Notes: a model not told the origin generated them from the letters alone. A DNA stretch of 64,000 nucleotides from Aquiluna borgnonia (GCF_013283855.1 NZ_CP054056.1:868001-932000); one strand, 5' to 3'. Positions 27,860-37,690 are shown, counted from the stretch's first letter. Program-made: numbers and translations.

Positions 27860-30079
27860 TTACTCGGCTTCTGAAGCGCTTTCTTCGCCCTCTACAACCG
27901 GGGAGAGCGATAGCTTTCCACGGTCATCGATCTTGGTGATTTCAACCTGAAGCTTCTGGCCCACCTCGAGAACATCCTCGACGTTCTCAACACGCTTGCC
28001 ACCGGAGATCTTCTTGAGCTCTGATACGTGCAGCAGTCCGTCCTTGCCAGGCATCAACGACACGAAGGCACCGAAGGTAGCCAGCTTGACTACGGTTCCG
28101 AGGAAACGCTCACCAATCTCTGGGATGTGAGGGTTGGCAATAGCGTTGATGGCTGCCTTGGCTGCCTCCGCACTCTGGCCGTTGGTGGCGCCGATGTAGA
28201 CCGTGCCATCGTCCTCGATAGAGATGTCTGCTCCAGTGTCCTCTTGGATCTGGTTGATCATCTTGCCCTTTGGTCCGATGACCTCACCGATCTTGTCGAC
28301 CGGAATCTTCACTGCAATCACGCGAGGGGCATATGGGGATAGTTCGTCTGGCTCATCGATAGCCTCGAGCATTACGTCGAGGATAAAGGTGCGAGCCTCC
28401 TTGGCCTGAGTTAGCGCTCCGGCTAGGACAGATGCTGGAATACCATCCAGCTTGGTGTCCAGCTGGATAGCAGTCACAAATTCACGGGTTCCGGCAACCT
28501 TGAAGTCCATATCTCCCAGTGCGTCCTCCGCACCCAAAATATCGGTCAAAGCCGCGTACTGCACCTTGCCGTCAACAGTGTCGGAGATTAGACCCATTGC
28601 GATACCGGCCACTGGCGCACGCAGCGGCACTCCAGCGTTTAGCAACGACAGGGTTGAAGCACAAACCGAGCCCATGGAAGTTGAGCCGTTAGAACCGAGC
28701 GCTTCAGAAACCTGGCGAATTGCATACGGGAAGTCTTCGCGCTTTGGAAGCACCGGAACCAAGGCGCGCTCTGCAAGAGCACCGTGACCAATTTCGCGAC
28801 GCTTTGGTGAACCAACGCGACCGGTCTCTCCGGTTGAGTAGGGAGGGAAGTTGTAGTGGTGCATGTAGTGCTTTGAGGTCTCTGGGGTCAGGGCATCTAG
28901 CTGCTGCTCCATCTTCAGCATGTTCAAGGTGGTGACACCAAGAATCTGGGTCTCACCGCGCTGGAAAATAGCCGAACCGTGAGTGCGCGGGATAACCGCA
29001 ACCTCGCAGTCCAGTGGACGAATGTCACGCAGGCCACGACCGTCGATGCGGATGCCCTCTTTGAGGACACGGGTGCGCATGACCTTCTTGGTCACAGACT
29101 TGTATGCTGCTGAGAACTGAGCCATCTCAGCCTCGGAAAGAGTTGCAGACAGCTGCTCCTTAACCTTGGCCTTCAAAGTGTCGTCAGCCTCCTGTCGGGA
29201 CTGCTTGTCAGCAATCTGGTAGATCGAGACAAGTTCAGTCTCGGCCGCACCTGAAACAGCTGCGTAAACCTCATCCGAGTAGGGCAGGAAGACCGGGAAC
29301 TCCGCGGTTGGCTTGGCAGCCGACTTGGCTAGTTCAACCTGAGCGCGGACCAATTCCTTGATGAAGGGCTTGGAGGCCTCCAGGCCCTGGGCTACAACCT
29401 CTTCGGTTGGAGCAATCGCACCGGCAGCAATTAGGTCCAGGGAGACTTCGGTGGCCTCAGCCTCAACCATCATGATTGCCACGTCTTCTTTGCCATCTTC
29501 GATGACAACTCGACCGGCAACCACCATGTCGAACACAGCGTTAGCTAGCTGGGAGTGCTTCGGGAAGGCAACCCACTGCCCATCAATTAGAGCAACACGA
29601 ACACCGGCAACTGGTCCGGAGAATGGCAGTCCAGCAAGCTGAGTAGACATTGAAGCTGCGTTGATCGCAACAACGTCATAGAGCTCATCCGGCTCAATCG
29701 ACATAACTGTGACTACTACCTGGATCTCATTGCGCAGACCGTCAACGAACGATGGGCGCAGTGGACGGTCAATTAGGCGAGCGGCCAAGATGGCGGCAGT
29801 GGAAGGGCGACCCTCACGACGGAAGAATGAGCCTGGGATTTTTCCTGCGGCATACATGCGCTCTTCAACGTCAATTGTCAGAGGGAAAAAGTCGAACTGA
29901 TCCTTTGGCTGCTTGGATGCAGTGGTCGCCGAGAAGAGCATGGTCTCCTCGTCGATGTAGACGGCTGCGGATCCCGCTGCCTGCTGGGCTAGCCTGCCGG
30001 TTTCAAAGCGCACAACGCGCTTGCCGTGCTTGCCATTGTCAATGATTGCTTCTGCGTATTTGATTTCTGGGCCTTCCAT
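27860..30079 (-). CDS. pnp: Polyribonucleotide nucleotidyltransferase
   Basis: 3'–5' phosphorolytic RNase (GpsI type) of 739 residues. Two RNase PH domains flank a helical region; the KH domain shows [19 protein letters not shown] and the S1 domain [18 protein letters not shown]. The start ATG 30079 has AAGGAG five bases upstream; the longer open frame to 30133 adds residues foreign to the family. A gap of about 250 bases with a palindrome separates it from rpsO. In other bacteria pnp is autoregulated through its leader. Confidence 0.97.
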   Translation of the reverse strand: MEGPEIKYAEAIIDNGKHGKRVVRFETGRLAQQAAGSAAVYIDEETMLFSATTASKQPKDQFDFFPLTIDVEERMYAAGKIPGSFFRREGRPSTAAILAARLIDRPLRPSFVDGLRNEIQVVVTVMSIEPDELYDVVAINAASMSTQLAGLPFSGPVAGVRVALIDGQWVAFPKHSQLANAVFDMVVAGRVVIEDGKEDVAIMMVEAEATEVSLDLIAAGAIAPTEEVVAQGLEASKPFIKELVRAQVELAKSAAKPTAEFPVFLPYSDEVYAAVSGAAETELVSIYQIADKQSRQEADDTLKAKVKEQLSATLSEAEMAQFSAAYKSVTKKVMRTRVLKEGIRIDGRGLRDIRPLDCEVAVIPRTHGSAIFQRGETQILGVTTLNMLKMEQQLDALTPETSKHYMHHYNFPPYSTGETGRVGSPKRREIGHGALAERALVPVLPKREDFPYAIRQVSEALGSNGSTSMGSVCASTLSLLNAGVPLRAPVAGIAMGLISDTVDGKVQYAALTDILGAEDALGDMDFKVAGTREFVTAIQLDTKLDGIPASVLAGALTQAKEARTFILDVMLEAIDEPDELSPYAPRVIAVKIPVDKIGEVIGPKGKMINQIQEDTGADISIEDDGTVYIGATNGQSAEAAKAAINAIANPHIPEIGERFLGTVVKLATFGAFVSLMPGKDGLLHVSELKKISGGKRVENVEDVLEVGQKLQVEITKIDDRGKLSLSPVVEGEESASEAE

Positions 30080-30283
30080 GGCCACTCCTTCTTTTGTTGC
30101 GCAGCAAATTCGGGGAATTCTCCCCTGATGCATGCTGGAGGTAGGCCGATCGGCCTAAATGAAGTGCTGGTCGTCAGTAAAAGCACCTGGGGACAATGGA
30201 CCCAGATAATTCCACCGAGGACCCGCCTTCGCTTCCTCTTAGCTAAAGCCTAACAACCAAATGGCAAAAACCCTAGGAAATGC
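30080..30283 (-). promoter_or_regulatory. pnp upstream/leader region
   Basis: No gene fits here. Besides the rpsO-side terminator it contains a 16-bp perfect palindrome (30142–30157), a GGGGA-N4-TCCCC inverted repeat about 35 bases before the pnp start, and short complementary pieces GTGCT/AGCAC. A structured 5' leader is likely because PNPase and RNase act on pnp leaders in other bacteria; no promoter element stands out. Confidence 0.45.
30142..30157. repeat. 16-bp perfect palindrome in the pnp leader
   Basis: TAGGCCGATCGGCCTA reads the same on both strands. With no spacer it suits a dimeric DNA-binding protein more than an RNA hairpin. It lies 62 bases before the pnp start. Confidence 0.6.
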
Positions 30284-30317
30284 AAAGCCCCCACTCGATT
30301 GCGCGAGAGGGGGCTTT
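30284..30317 (-). terminator. Terminator hairpin after rpsO
   Basis: AAAGCCCCC (30284 on) pairs with GGGGGCTTT (to 30317), and an inner CTCG/CGAG pairs around an ATTGCG loop, with a single A·A mismatch between. It lies 13 bases after the rpsO stop on the minus strand. The T-run is interrupted (CTTTGCATTT), so it may act partly as terminator and partly as a processing site between rpsO and pnp. Confidence 0.75.
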
Positions 30318-30330
30318 GGGTAAATTTCAG

Positions 30331-30600
30331 TTATCGGCGGAGTCCGAGACGCTCAATTAGGGAGCGGTAGCGGCTAATGTCCACGTTCTGAAGGTAGCCG
30401 AGTAGACGGCGACGCTGACCAACCAGCAGCAGTAGTCCACGACGTGAGTGGTGGTCGTGCTTGTGGTCCTTCAGGTGCTCGGTGAGGTCTGCGATTCGGC
30501 GGCTCAGCACTGCAATCTGCACCTCTGGGCTACCGGTGTCGCCCTTGGTGATGGCGTACTCCTCGATGATCTGGGTCTTTACCTTAGGGTCTAGAGCCAT
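30331..30600 (-). CDS. rpsO: 30S ribosomal protein S15
   Basis: Small-subunit protein of 89 residues that binds 16S rRNA early in assembly. Typical sequence: [35 protein letters not shown] and the C-terminal [16 protein letters not shown] 30600 follows AAGGAA at a good distance; the open frame further upstream is not family sequence. It lies upstream of pnp as in most bacteria. Confidence 0.98.
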   Translation of the reverse strand: MALDPKVKTQIIEEYAITKGDTGSPEVQIAVLSRRIADLTEHLKDHKHDHHSRRGLLLLVGQRRRLLGYLQNVDISRYRSLIERLGLRR

Positions 30601-30713
30601 ATGCTGTTCCTTCCAATCGCTGCGCGGCGCCCTGAACCCAGTGTTCAAAGCTCTCTTTATCCGCGGCCGTTTCACGGCAACCCGAGAATTCTAGGGGGAA
30701 TTGCAAGTTTTGG

Positions 30714-31301
30714 CTAGGCCGTGGTTCCCTCATCGCCCGGCGCTAGCGGGGTCGGCTCAACGTACTTGTTACCGTCGTAAAAGGATCTAGTCGGTTTGAG
30801 CGTAAAAATCACGTGAATTACAAACACGGCAAATCCAAGTGCAAAAATCGGTGCAATCAGAAAAATTATGGTCATCCAGCTCTCCGGCGGCAATTCTGCG
30901 CCGGTTGGAACGTCATCGGTGTAGAAGCTCCAGGCAATTACCAGTGAGCCGATGATTGCAAAAATGGAATACGCAATAGGGACCAACAGCAGGTAAAGCC
31001 ACTTAGCGCTAAAGCCGGCATCATGAAAGCGCCTGGCGGTGATGGCCAAACCAGGGACAAACAGAACCAGGTTGGCGATGTTGGTCAGCGGGGTCGGCTG
31101 GGTGACAACCGAGTTCAATACCTCTTGCCAGTCCTCGCTAGCAGGCGTAACCGGTGGCCATATCACGGACTCCAATGTTCCAAGTACCAGGCCCAACAAA
31201 ATCACGAAGAGGACCCAGTACCAGAACTCTGCCCTGGTGGCACGTCCTCGAAAGTTTACGTAATTGCGGAACCCAGAGGAGATTGCATCGAAAAAGGTCA
31301 T
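30714..31301 (-). CDS. DUF805 family membrane protein
   Basis: A 195-residue membrane protein of unknown function. DUF805 hallmarks: the N-terminal FRGRATRAEFWYWVLF, and ITARRFHDAGFSAKW after the second segment. Four membrane segments are predicted by eye. The C-terminus (about 25 residues) is soluble and Pro rich. It follows ribF by nine bases and precedes rpsO by 113 bases in which I see only a possible weak stem (GGGTTGCCG to CGGCC). Confidence 0.86.
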   Translation of the reverse strand: MTFFDAISSGFRNYVNFRGRATRAEFWYWVLFVILLGLVLGTLESVIWPPVTPASEDWQEVLNSVVTQPTPLTNIANLVLFVPGLAITARRFHDAGFSAKWLYLLLVPIAYSIFAIIGSLVIAWSFYTDDVPTGAELPPESWMTIIFLIAPIFALGFAVFVIHVIFTLKPTRSFYDGNKYVEPTPLAPGDEGTTA

Positions 31302-31310
31302 GGCTTAAAC

Positions 31311-32237
31311 CTACTCCCCGAGAATGTCTCTTGCTTTGGCCACATCTTGAGAGATCTGGTCTATAAGCGCATCCACACTCTCGAACTTTGCCCAGCCGCG
31401 AACCTGAGCTACAAAAACCGCCGTTACTTCCCTACCGTAGAGGTCGAGGTCGTCCCTGCCGATCACGTGGGACTCCAGCAGTCTCGGGACCTCAGCCACA
31501 GAGTCATTGGTTCCTACGGAGTGGGCCGCAGGATAGCGATTTTCACCGTCTACGAGGTAACCGGCGTAAACGCCATCGGCGGGAAGGTAGCCCTCGGAGG
31601 ACCGTGAAAAATTTGCGGTTGGAAACCCAAACGTTCGACCCAGTTTCTTACCGTGTTCGATTAGGCCACTCACTTCATGTTCACGACCTAGCATCAGGGC
31701 GGCTAAATCGACTCGCCCCTTGTCCAGAACAGCTCGAAGATCGCTGGAAGAAATCTTCCGGCCAGCCAAAAGCACGTGAGGAACTTCCCTCACCCTGAAT
31801 CCAAGAGCCATGCCCAGTTCCCGCAGCGTTTCAATGTTTCCAGCCCCGCCAGCGCCAAAGGTGAAATCCTCACCGACAAACACCATTTTGGTATTCAGGG
31901 GAACCAGGTGACGCTCGGCAAATGCGAGCGGGCTCAGGCCTGCAAGCTCCGAGGTGAACTCAAGATTCAGAAGCACCTCTACGCCCGAGTGATCAAGCAA
32001 CTGGCTCTTTTGACCTGCTCCCGTGATGGGCTTTGGGCAGTTTTCCGGATCAAACAAAGCAAGCGGGTGACGGTCGAAGGAAATGACGGTAGGAACCAGT
32101 GCTGACTCATGTGCATAGTCGACCAGCTCATGAAGCAGCTGCTGATGTCCGAGGTGGATACCGTCGAACTTGCCGATCGCTACAGCACTCGACTGAAACT
32201 CTGCTTCAAACTGCTGGGGATCAGTTATCTGAAACAC
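31311..32237 (-). CDS. ribF: Bifunctional riboflavin kinase/FAD synthetase
   Basis: Makes FMN and FAD from riboflavin, 308 residues. The N-terminal adenylyltransferase half shows AIGKFDGIHLGHQQLL and VFVGEDFTFGAGGAGN; the C-terminal kinase half has LGRTFGFPTANFS and PADGVYAGYL. GTG 32237 overlaps the end of the upstream membrane-protein gene by 17 bases. Confidence 0.96.
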   Translation of the reverse strand: MFQITDPQQFEAEFQSSAVAIGKFDGIHLGHQQLLHELVDYAHESALVPTVISFDRHPLALFDPENCPKPITGAGQKSQLLDHSGVEVLLNLEFTSELAGLSPLAFAERHLVPLNTKMVFVGEDFTFGAGGAGNIETLRELGMALGFRVREVPHVLLAGRKISSSDLRAVLDKGRVDLAALMLGREHEVSGLIEHGKKLGRTFGFPTANFSRSSEGYLPADGVYAGYLVDGENRYPAAHSVGTNDSVAEVPRLLESHVIGRDDLDLYGREVTAVFVAQVRGWAKFESVDALIDQISQDVAKARDILGE

Positions 32238-32616
32238 TTCGCCTTCTCAGCCAAATCAAACCCAGCACGGGCAAAACCAGCGGCACGTAACCGTAGCCGG
32301 CCCCAAAGTTCGACCATACCGAAGGGTGGGCGAACAGCTCTGGAAGTGCATAACTCAGCCCACCAACCGCGATGACACCGATTAGTTCAAACCAAACCGT
32401 AAACCGAGCGATAAGGGGCCAGGGCCGATCGCTTTTGGCTAGAGAAATTGTCGCCAAAACATAAACAGCAGCAGACAGAGCAGACAGCGAATAGGCAACA
32501 GGAGCTTGGTCAAACTCGGTCAGCAGTTGAAAAGCTGCCCGAGCTGAAGCTGATAGGGCAAACACTCCGTAGATTGCGATTAGAAGGGTGCCAACACCCA
32601 AAGACCTTTTAGCCAC
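32221..32616 (-). CDS. Hypothetical four-segment membrane protein
   Basis: A 131-residue protein I cannot assign to a family. It starts at GTG 32616. Four hydrophobic segments (about 8–28, 41–60, 70–92 and 108–124) with short loops and a basic C-terminus (LIWLRRRSVSDN). It overlaps ribF by 17 bases and stands between the phosphate-uptake genes and ribF. The length, start and overlap argue that it is a real gene. Confidence 0.65.
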   Translation of the reverse strand: MAKRSLGVGTLLIAIYGVFALSASARAAFQLLTEFDQAPVAYSLSALSAAVYVLATISLAKSDRPWPLIARFTVWFELIGVIAVGGLSYALPELFAHPSVWSNFGAGYGYVPLVLPVLGLIWLRRRSVSDN

Positions 32617-32634
32617 CGCTATAGGCTACCGAAT

Positions 32635-33678
32635 TTACTCGGCCTCCGAGACCGCCTCAGGAGTTGGCAAGCCCTGGGCTACCACTGCTGCTGATGCGAT
32701 GCGCACCTCTTCAGACAAGAAGCCCAAAGTCGATGCTCCAAGGAGCCCTTGGCTGTCTTGGCGAACCAGGAACCTGCCGGCTGCGCGCTTCAACAAGGTG
32801 TCCTCACCGCAGAGACTCATGATCAGAGGGAAGGCTGCCGCGTATGGAGCACCGGCATTTTCCTGTCCGGCTAGAGCAATGGCCTCTTTCTCCGGGTCAT
32901 AGTTAGCAGTGACGCTGGTCTCACTCTTGACAAAATCAAACTGAGTGGCTGCGAAGGTCAGCGATTCCAGGCTGGGTTCGACGGAGTTGCCTTCGGCGTC
33001 GACAACGTTTGCCAAAGTCATGCCCGAGTAGAGAGCTTCGGACAGTGCGATGAGGGCAATACCGCCCTCCGGAAGTTCAAAAATTGAGTCTTGCTGCTCT
33101 GACTCATCGGGCTGCAACAGGCTAAATGTAGTTCCGGTTCCAGCGATTTGAGCAGTCCAGTTCTCCATGGCAGTTATGGCAGCCTGTGGGGACGCAGGAG
33201 AAACCTCAATAGGTAGGTCACTGAGAATTAGGTCGGGGTTTGCCTCTGCAATAGCTGGATCTGACCAGTTGGTGATAGTGCCGGAGAAGATTCCTTGCAC
33301 CGCCTCTGCGGTTAGGTTCAAGAGGAAGGCCTCAGAGTTCATGAAAACGACGGCGGCCCCATCCATCGCAACCGGAACCGTAGTGAACGGGGAGCAGGGC
33401 TCGTAGGCTTCGCGGGCAATGACGATGTCTGCGCCTTCTACGGCTGCGCCTGGCTCAATAGACATTGCAGATTCACAACCGGTAGCGACTAAGTCGGCCC
33501 ACTGGTAGCTGACATCGGTGACCAGTGTGGGGGCTGCGAGGGCAACATTGCCCTCCTCACAGTTGTAGCTGCGCTCGGCAATCTCCACCAGCACGGAATC
33601 AGGAATTGGTGGGTCACAGGCCGTCAGGGTCAGTAGCACCACTGAGGCGAGGACGGAAGCTGATAGAGCCTTGCGCAT
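32635..33678 (-). CDS. PstS-like lipoprotein, diverged substrate-binding protein
   Basis: A 347-residue lipoprotein: signal peptide with lipobox LTAC, mature Cys at residue 21. The fold is that of PstS, seen best in VQGIFSGTITNWSDPAIAEA, which matches the PstS hinge region, and in the later PYAAAFPLIMSLCG. However the phosphate-binding loops (GSGSS, SGTG, ASD) of its neighbour PstS are absent; the equivalent stretch reads VATGCESAMSIEPG. It follows pstS by 69 bases after a hairpin. It may bind another oxyanion, act as a scavenger or sensor, or have lost binding. Confidence 0.78.
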   Translation of the reverse strand: MRKALSASVLASVVLLTLTACDPPIPDSVLVEIAERSYNCEEGNVALAAPTLVTDVSYQWADLVATGCESAMSIEPGAAVEGADIVIAREAYEPCSPFTTVPVAMDGAAVVFMNSEAFLLNLTAEAVQGIFSGTITNWSDPAIAEANPDLILSDLPIEVSPASPQAAITAMENWTAQIAGTGTTFSLLQPDESEQQDSIFELPEGGIALIALSEALYSGMTLANVVDAEGNSVEPSLESLTFAATQFDFVKSETSVTANYDPEKEAIALAGQENAGAPYAAAFPLIMSLCGEDTLLKRAAGRFLVRQDSQGLLGASTLGFLSEEVRIASAAVVAQGLPTPEAVSEAE

Positions 33679-33699
33679 TTTGTTTCTCTTTCTAGTAGT

Positions 33700-33731
33700 A
33701 GAGGGAGTGCCTGCTAACAGACACTCCCTCT
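33700..33731 (-). repeat. Hairpin between pstS and the PstS-like gene
   Basis: Perfect 10-bp arms AGAGGGAGTG (33700–33709) and CACTCCCTCT (33722–33731) with a 12-base loop, directly after the pstS stop and before the ribosome binding site of the next gene. No T-run follows, so it more likely protects or partly ends the pstS transcript than acts as a full terminator. Confidence 0.65.
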
Positions 33732-33747
33732 CAACTTAGTTTGTTAC

Positions 33748-34749
33748 TTAGTCGATCGTCGCAACTAGCTTGTTGGCGTTGGAAAGGAACTTGCCGGTGA
33801 AGGCAACGTAACCCTTTGCAGCGGCCTTTGCAGGTGCACAGGTGTTCAGCATGTAGTCGAAGAAGCCACGAACTGCATCTGCCTTGGCAGTACCGTTCTT
33901 GGTTGGAGCCATGCCGTAAGCAACTAGGGTCACAGAGTATCCACCAGCTACCTTCTTGTTGTAGTCGAATAGCACCGCGCCGTTGGACTTCATGGACTGA
34001 GCCGCTAGGAACTTAGCGGAGGCTGCAACAGTTGCCTTCACGTACTGACCAGCACCGTTCTTGATGGCAGCGATGCCGAAGTTGGTGGTCAGGGTGTCTG
34101 CTAGGTCGAAGTAACCGATCGAGTAAGGCAGAGTCTGCATGGTGTTCTTGACACCCTGGCTCTTGTCACCGGCAGTACCGAAAGTCTTGCCAGCAGCGGT
34201 GGTCCAGACGTCGTTGACCTTCCATGGGGAGCCAACTACCTGCTTCATCCAGTTGGAGAAGTTGTTCGAGGTGCCGGAAGAGTCCTTACGGTAGACCACG
34301 TTGATGGTCTCGTTCGGTAGCTTGACACCCTTGTTTAGGTCAGCAATCGCCTTGTCGTTCCACTTGGTGACTTCACCTAGGAAGATCTTGCTCAGGGTTG
34401 GACCGTCCAGGCGAAGTGCCTTGAGCTCAGGGACGTTGTAGGCAATTGCGATTGGGCCTGCGATTACTGGAACATAAGTGAAGTTCTTAGGTGCTCCAGA
34501 GGAGTACAGCGAGTCAGAAGCTCCGAAGTTAGTGGTTCCGTTTGCGAACTGGGTCTTACCAGTTCCCGAACCGGTTGGGTTGTAGGTAACGCTGTGCTCG
34601 GTGTAAGCAGAGCGGCACTCGTTGATCATTACGGCTGCGTATGAGGATCCGCTACCGGTGATGGTCTCGCCTGCGTTTGCAGCTGGAGCCAGAATAAGGC
34701 TGGACAGTGCAATTGCGGAGGCAGCCATGATTGCAAGAGGCTTGCGCAT
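33748..34749 (-). CDS. pstS: Phosphate ABC transporter substrate-binding protein
   Basis: Periplasm-side (extracytoplasmic) phosphate-binding protein, 333 residues. A Sec signal peptide ends near ANAGE; there is no lipobox cysteine, so it is probably secreted or held by other means, unusual for a Gram-positive. Phosphate loops are present: TGSGSSYAAVM, NPTGSGTGKTQF, FGASDSLY and RKDSSGTSNNF. It follows pstB by 108 bases that hold PHO-box-like repeats, so it can be expressed on its own. ATG 34749 is preceded by AAGGAG. Confidence 0.94.
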   Translation of the reverse strand: MRKPLAIMAASAIALSSLILAPAANAGETITGSGSSYAAVMINECRSAYTEHSVTYNPTGSGTGKTQFANGTTNFGASDSLYSSGAPKNFTYVPVIAGPIAIAYNVPELKALRLDGPTLSKIFLGEVTKWNDKAIADLNKGVKLPNETINVVYRKDSSGTSNNFSNWMKQVVGSPWKVNDVWTTAAGKTFGTAGDKSQGVKNTMQTLPYSIGYFDLADTLTTNFGIAAIKNGAGQYVKATVAASAKFLAAQSMKSNGAVLFDYNKKVAGGYSVTLVAYGMAPTKNGTAKADAVRGFFDYMLNTCAPAKAAAKGYVAFTGKFLSNANKLVATID

Positions 34750-34833
34750 GTTTTTTCTCCTTGTGTGATGTCACGTGACTCCTTTAGCCAACGTGATGGA
34801 ACTTAACTTCGTCTAGTAACCGTCTTACGGGTT

Positions 34834-34862
34834 GGCGAACGAAAGGTTAATGAATGATTAAC
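34834..34862 (-). promoter_or_regulatory. PHO-box-like direct repeats before pstS
   Basis: On the minus strand three heptamers begin every 11 bases: GTTAATC (from 34862), ATTAACC (from 34851) and GTTCGCC (from 34840). They resemble the actinobacterial PhoP repeat (GTTCACC in 11-base units). The first overlaps the pstB stop codon. Match quality is moderate. Confidence 0.5.
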
Positions 34863-35637
34863 CGAAGTGACCGTTTACGTAAGCGTTGGTGCGCTCGTCA
34901 ATTGGCCCATGGAAGATCTTGTCGGTGGCACCAAATTCAACAACGTGACCCGGCTCTCCATCCTCCGCTAGGAAGAATGCGGTCTGGTCTGCGATTCGCT
35001 GCGCCTGCTGCATGTTGTGAGTCACGATGACAATGGTCATCGACTCCTTCAACTCAAGAATGGTCTCCTCGATACGGCGTGTGGAACCTGGGTCAAGCGC
35101 TGAACAAGGCTCATCCATCAGCAATACCTCTGGCATCATCGCGAGTGAACGAGCAATGCATAGACGCTGTTGCTGGCCACCGGAAAGCGAGATAGCTGGC
35201 TCGCCTAGGCGATCCTTAACCTCGTTCCACATAGACGCTCTGCGCAGTGACTCCTCAACCAGCTCGCCACCACCCTTTTCTATAGAGCGGCCCGACAGCT
35301 TCAGGCCCGAGAGAACGTTCTCTTTGATGGACATGGTTGGGAATGGGTTTGGCTTCTGGAAAACCATGCCGATCTTCAGCCTGACGTTGACCGGGTCGGT
35401 CCCTGGCTCGTAGATGTCATCACCGTCCAGCATGACTCGTCCAGCAAAGCCCGCAGAGGGAATGAGTTCGTGCATGCGGTTTAGGGTGCGAATAAAGGTG
35501 GACTTTCCGCAGCCCGATGGTCCAATCAGTGCTGTGACCTGGTTGCTTGGGAATTCGAGGTTCACGTCTTTGAGGACGTGTCTCGAACCGAACCAGACGT
35601 TTACGTTGTCAGCCCTCAAGTGTGATGCGACGCTCAT
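34858..35637 (-). CDS. pstB: Phosphate ABC transporter ATP-binding protein
   Basis: ATPase subunit of 259 residues. Walker [20 protein letters not shown], the PstB-specific [19 protein letters not shown], signature [16 protein letters not shown] and Walker [17 protein letters not shown] 35637 overlaps the pstA stop (TAATG). PHO-box-like repeats begin at its stop codon. Confidence 0.97.
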   Translation of the reverse strand: MSVASHLRADNVNVWFGSRHVLKDVNLEFPSNQVTALIGPSGCGKSTFIRTLNRMHELIPSAGFAGRVMLDGDDIYEPGTDPVNVRLKIGMVFQKPNPFPTMSIKENVLSGLKLSGRSIEKGGGELVEESLRRASMWNEVKDRLGEPAISLSGGQQQRLCIARSLAMMPEVLLMDEPCSALDPGSTRRIEETILELKESMTIVIVTHNMQQAQRIADQTAFFLAEDGEPGHVVEFGATDKIFHGPIDERTNAYVNGHFG

Positions 35638-36713
35638 TATTTTTTGCCTTTCTTTGCAGAAGGAGTCGAGTTGGAGGCCAACCTTGCGGCGGCGAAAATT
35701 ACACCAACGAGGATCATGATGACCAGAGCCGCACCCCAGGCGCGGTCAACGGCGTAGTCATATCCCAGGTTTACGTTCTGGTAGAGGTATGTGGGTAAGG
35801 AGGACATGCCGCCAGCGAAGATGTTCAAGTTAGTTTCGTTGGCATTGAAAGTGGTCAATAGCAGAGGAGCTGTCTCACCAATAACACGCGCAATGCCCAA
35901 GAGCATCGCGGTGATAATTCCCGAGCGAGCAGCTGGCAAGGTCACCATCAGGAAAGCCTTGTAGCTTGGGGCTCCAAGCGCGAGGGCTCCGTTCCTAAGC
36001 TCCTTGGGCACAAGTCGCAACGATTCCTCGGCCACTCGGGCAACGGTGGGGAGCATCAGAGGAACCAGCGCCAGGGAGCCTGCGTAACCGGCGAACTGCG
36101 AGTAACCCGAGGCAATTAGGGCCGCGTAGATAAACAAACCGGAAACCACAGATGGAAGACCGGACATAGCCTGAAGCAGGGTTCTGATGAATCCACGGCT
36201 CTTGCCCTGGGTCTCCGTGATGTAAACGGCGGTTAGCACACCAAGCGGAACAGTGATGACCGTGGTCAGGCCAACAATCATCAGAGTTCCCAAAATTGAG
36301 TGACCCACACCACCAAAGCTAAGGTCCGAAGTCGGCGCCACGTAGCGGTTGTTTTGATAGAAAAAATGCGGGCTTAGCGCCTGGGAGCCGGCCTGAATTA
36401 CTGACCACAGGACTGAGATCAGCAGCACGAGAACGAAGAAGGACAGGAACAAAGTCACGACTACCAGCAAGCCATCCAAGATTCCACGTCGGCCGTAGCC
36501 TACAAAACCAGCGAAGCCGCCTCCGACTATCTGCAGGGGGAGGAAAACAAGAAGCAACACGACCATGAAGTCCCAGCCGGTTGCAAAGAAAACCAGTGAG
36601 GCGATGGCCAGTGGGATCACGGAACCGGCAATCATGGCAATTCTCAGACCCGCGGAAATCTTGCTCCATGGAGCTGCGTTCTTCGGCCTCTCGACGGCAG
36701 TTACAAAACTCAC
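35637..36713 (-). CDS. pstA: Phosphate ABC transporter permease PstA
   Basis: Membrane permease of about 358 residues. An N-terminal hydrophobic part precedes the ABC permease core ([20 protein letters not shown], then [19 protein letters not shown], the EAA loop). GTG 36713 is chosen: GGAGG lies eight bases upstream, and it overlaps the pstC stop by four bases (GTGA). The earlier ATG 36728 is possible but has no binding site. Confidence 0.94.
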   Translation of the reverse strand: MSFVTAVERPKNAAPWSKISAGLRIAMIAGSVIPLAIASLVFFATGWDFMVVLLLVFLPLQIVGGGFAGFVGYGRRGILDGLLVVVTLFLSFFVLVLLISVLWSVIQAGSQALSPHFFYQNNRYVAPTSDLSFGGVGHSILGTLMIVGLTTVITVPLGVLTAVYITETQGKSRGFIRTLLQAMSGLPSVVSGLFIYAALIASGYSQFAGYAGSLALVPLMLPTVARVAEESLRLVPKELRNGALALGAPSYKAFLMVTLPAARSGIITAMLLGIARVIGETAPLLLTTFNANETNLNIFAGGMSSLPTYLYQNVNLGYDYAVDRAWGAALVIMILVGVIFAAARLASNSTPSAKKGKK

Positions 36714-37690
36714 TGTGCTTTCCTCCATGGCTGGGCCTTTGCCACGATGAAGGAGGCAAGGGCGTTTACAATCAGCGTTACGACGAACAGCACCACACCT
36801 GCCGCCATTAGACCCTCGACTTCTTGAGCGTTGGCCTCACCGAACTTGGAAAGAATCAGGGACGCTACGTTTCCACCCTCTGGCTCCAAAATCTGAGCCC
36901 AGTTGAAACGGTCGAAAACCAGGTTCAAAACGAAGTAGATTGCAACGGTCTCACCCATGGCTCGACCAAGTCCCAGCAGTACACCACCAACGATTCCAGA
37001 TGCGGAGGTTGGGAGAATCACCTTGCGGAAGGTCGACTCAGCGTTTCCTCCAAGCGCCAACGAAGCTTTGATGACTTCGTGGTCCATCTGGCTGAAGATT
37101 TCTCGCGTTACCGAGGCGATAATCGGAACGATCATGGTCCCCAAAACCAAGGCTGCAATGAACGGAGAGTTTAGGTAGTTACCCTCTTCGTGGGCGAAAA
37201 TTGGGATCCAGCTCAAGCCACCGTTCAGCATTTCCGCCCAACCAGCCGCGACCGGTGAGAACACCATCAAGCCCCACAAACCAACGACAACGGAAGGGAT
37301 TGCTGCGAGCAAGTCAATCAAAAGAGTTGCAATCTTTGAGAGCGACTTTGGAGCCAAAAACTCAATGAAGTAGGCGATGGAAATTGCTAGGGGAACAGCA
37401 TAAGCAACGGCCAGAGCAGCGATTAGCAGCGTTCCGTAAAGCATTGGACCAATGCGCATCAGAATTGGGTCTGTGGAGTTATCCCAGCCCGCACCCGTAA
37501 CGAATGCGAGGACTCCCTGCTCTGCGAATGCCGGCCAGGCGCGACCCAGCAAGAACACCAGAACCAGCAGAATGATCACAATCGCCGAGTAGGCCGCTGC
37601 GTTTGCTAGGCCAAAAAAGATCTTGTCGGCGAGCAAAAAGGGCTTTGCCTCAAGGCGTCGCGGTTTAGCAACGGGCTGCTCAGTACTCAT
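36710..37690 (-). CDS. pstC: Phosphate ABC transporter permease PstC
   Basis: Membrane permease of 326 residues, first gene of the phosphate cluster. Six or more membrane segments with the family segments YGTLLIAALAVAYAVPLAIS and the EAA loop LALGGNAESTFRKVILPTA. ATG 37690. Four PHO-box-like repeats lie directly upstream (37713–37752). The order pstC–pstA–pstB–pstS differs from the common pstS-first arrangement, and no phoU is present in the window. Confidence 0.95.
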   Translation of the reverse strand: MSTEQPVAKPRRLEAKPFLLADKIFFGLANAAAYSAIVIILLVLVFLLGRAWPAFAEQGVLAFVTGAGWDNSTDPILMRIGPMLYGTLLIAALAVAYAVPLAISIAYFIEFLAPKSLSKIATLLIDLLAAIPSVVVGLWGLMVFSPVAAGWAEMLNGGLSWIPIFAHEEGNYLNSPFIAALVLGTMIVPIIASVTREIFSQMDHEVIKASLALGGNAESTFRKVILPTSASGIVGGVLLGLGRAMGETVAIYFVLNLVFDRFNWAQILEPEGGNVASLILSKFGEANAQEVEGLMAAGVVLFVVTLIVNALASFIVAKAQPWRKAQ

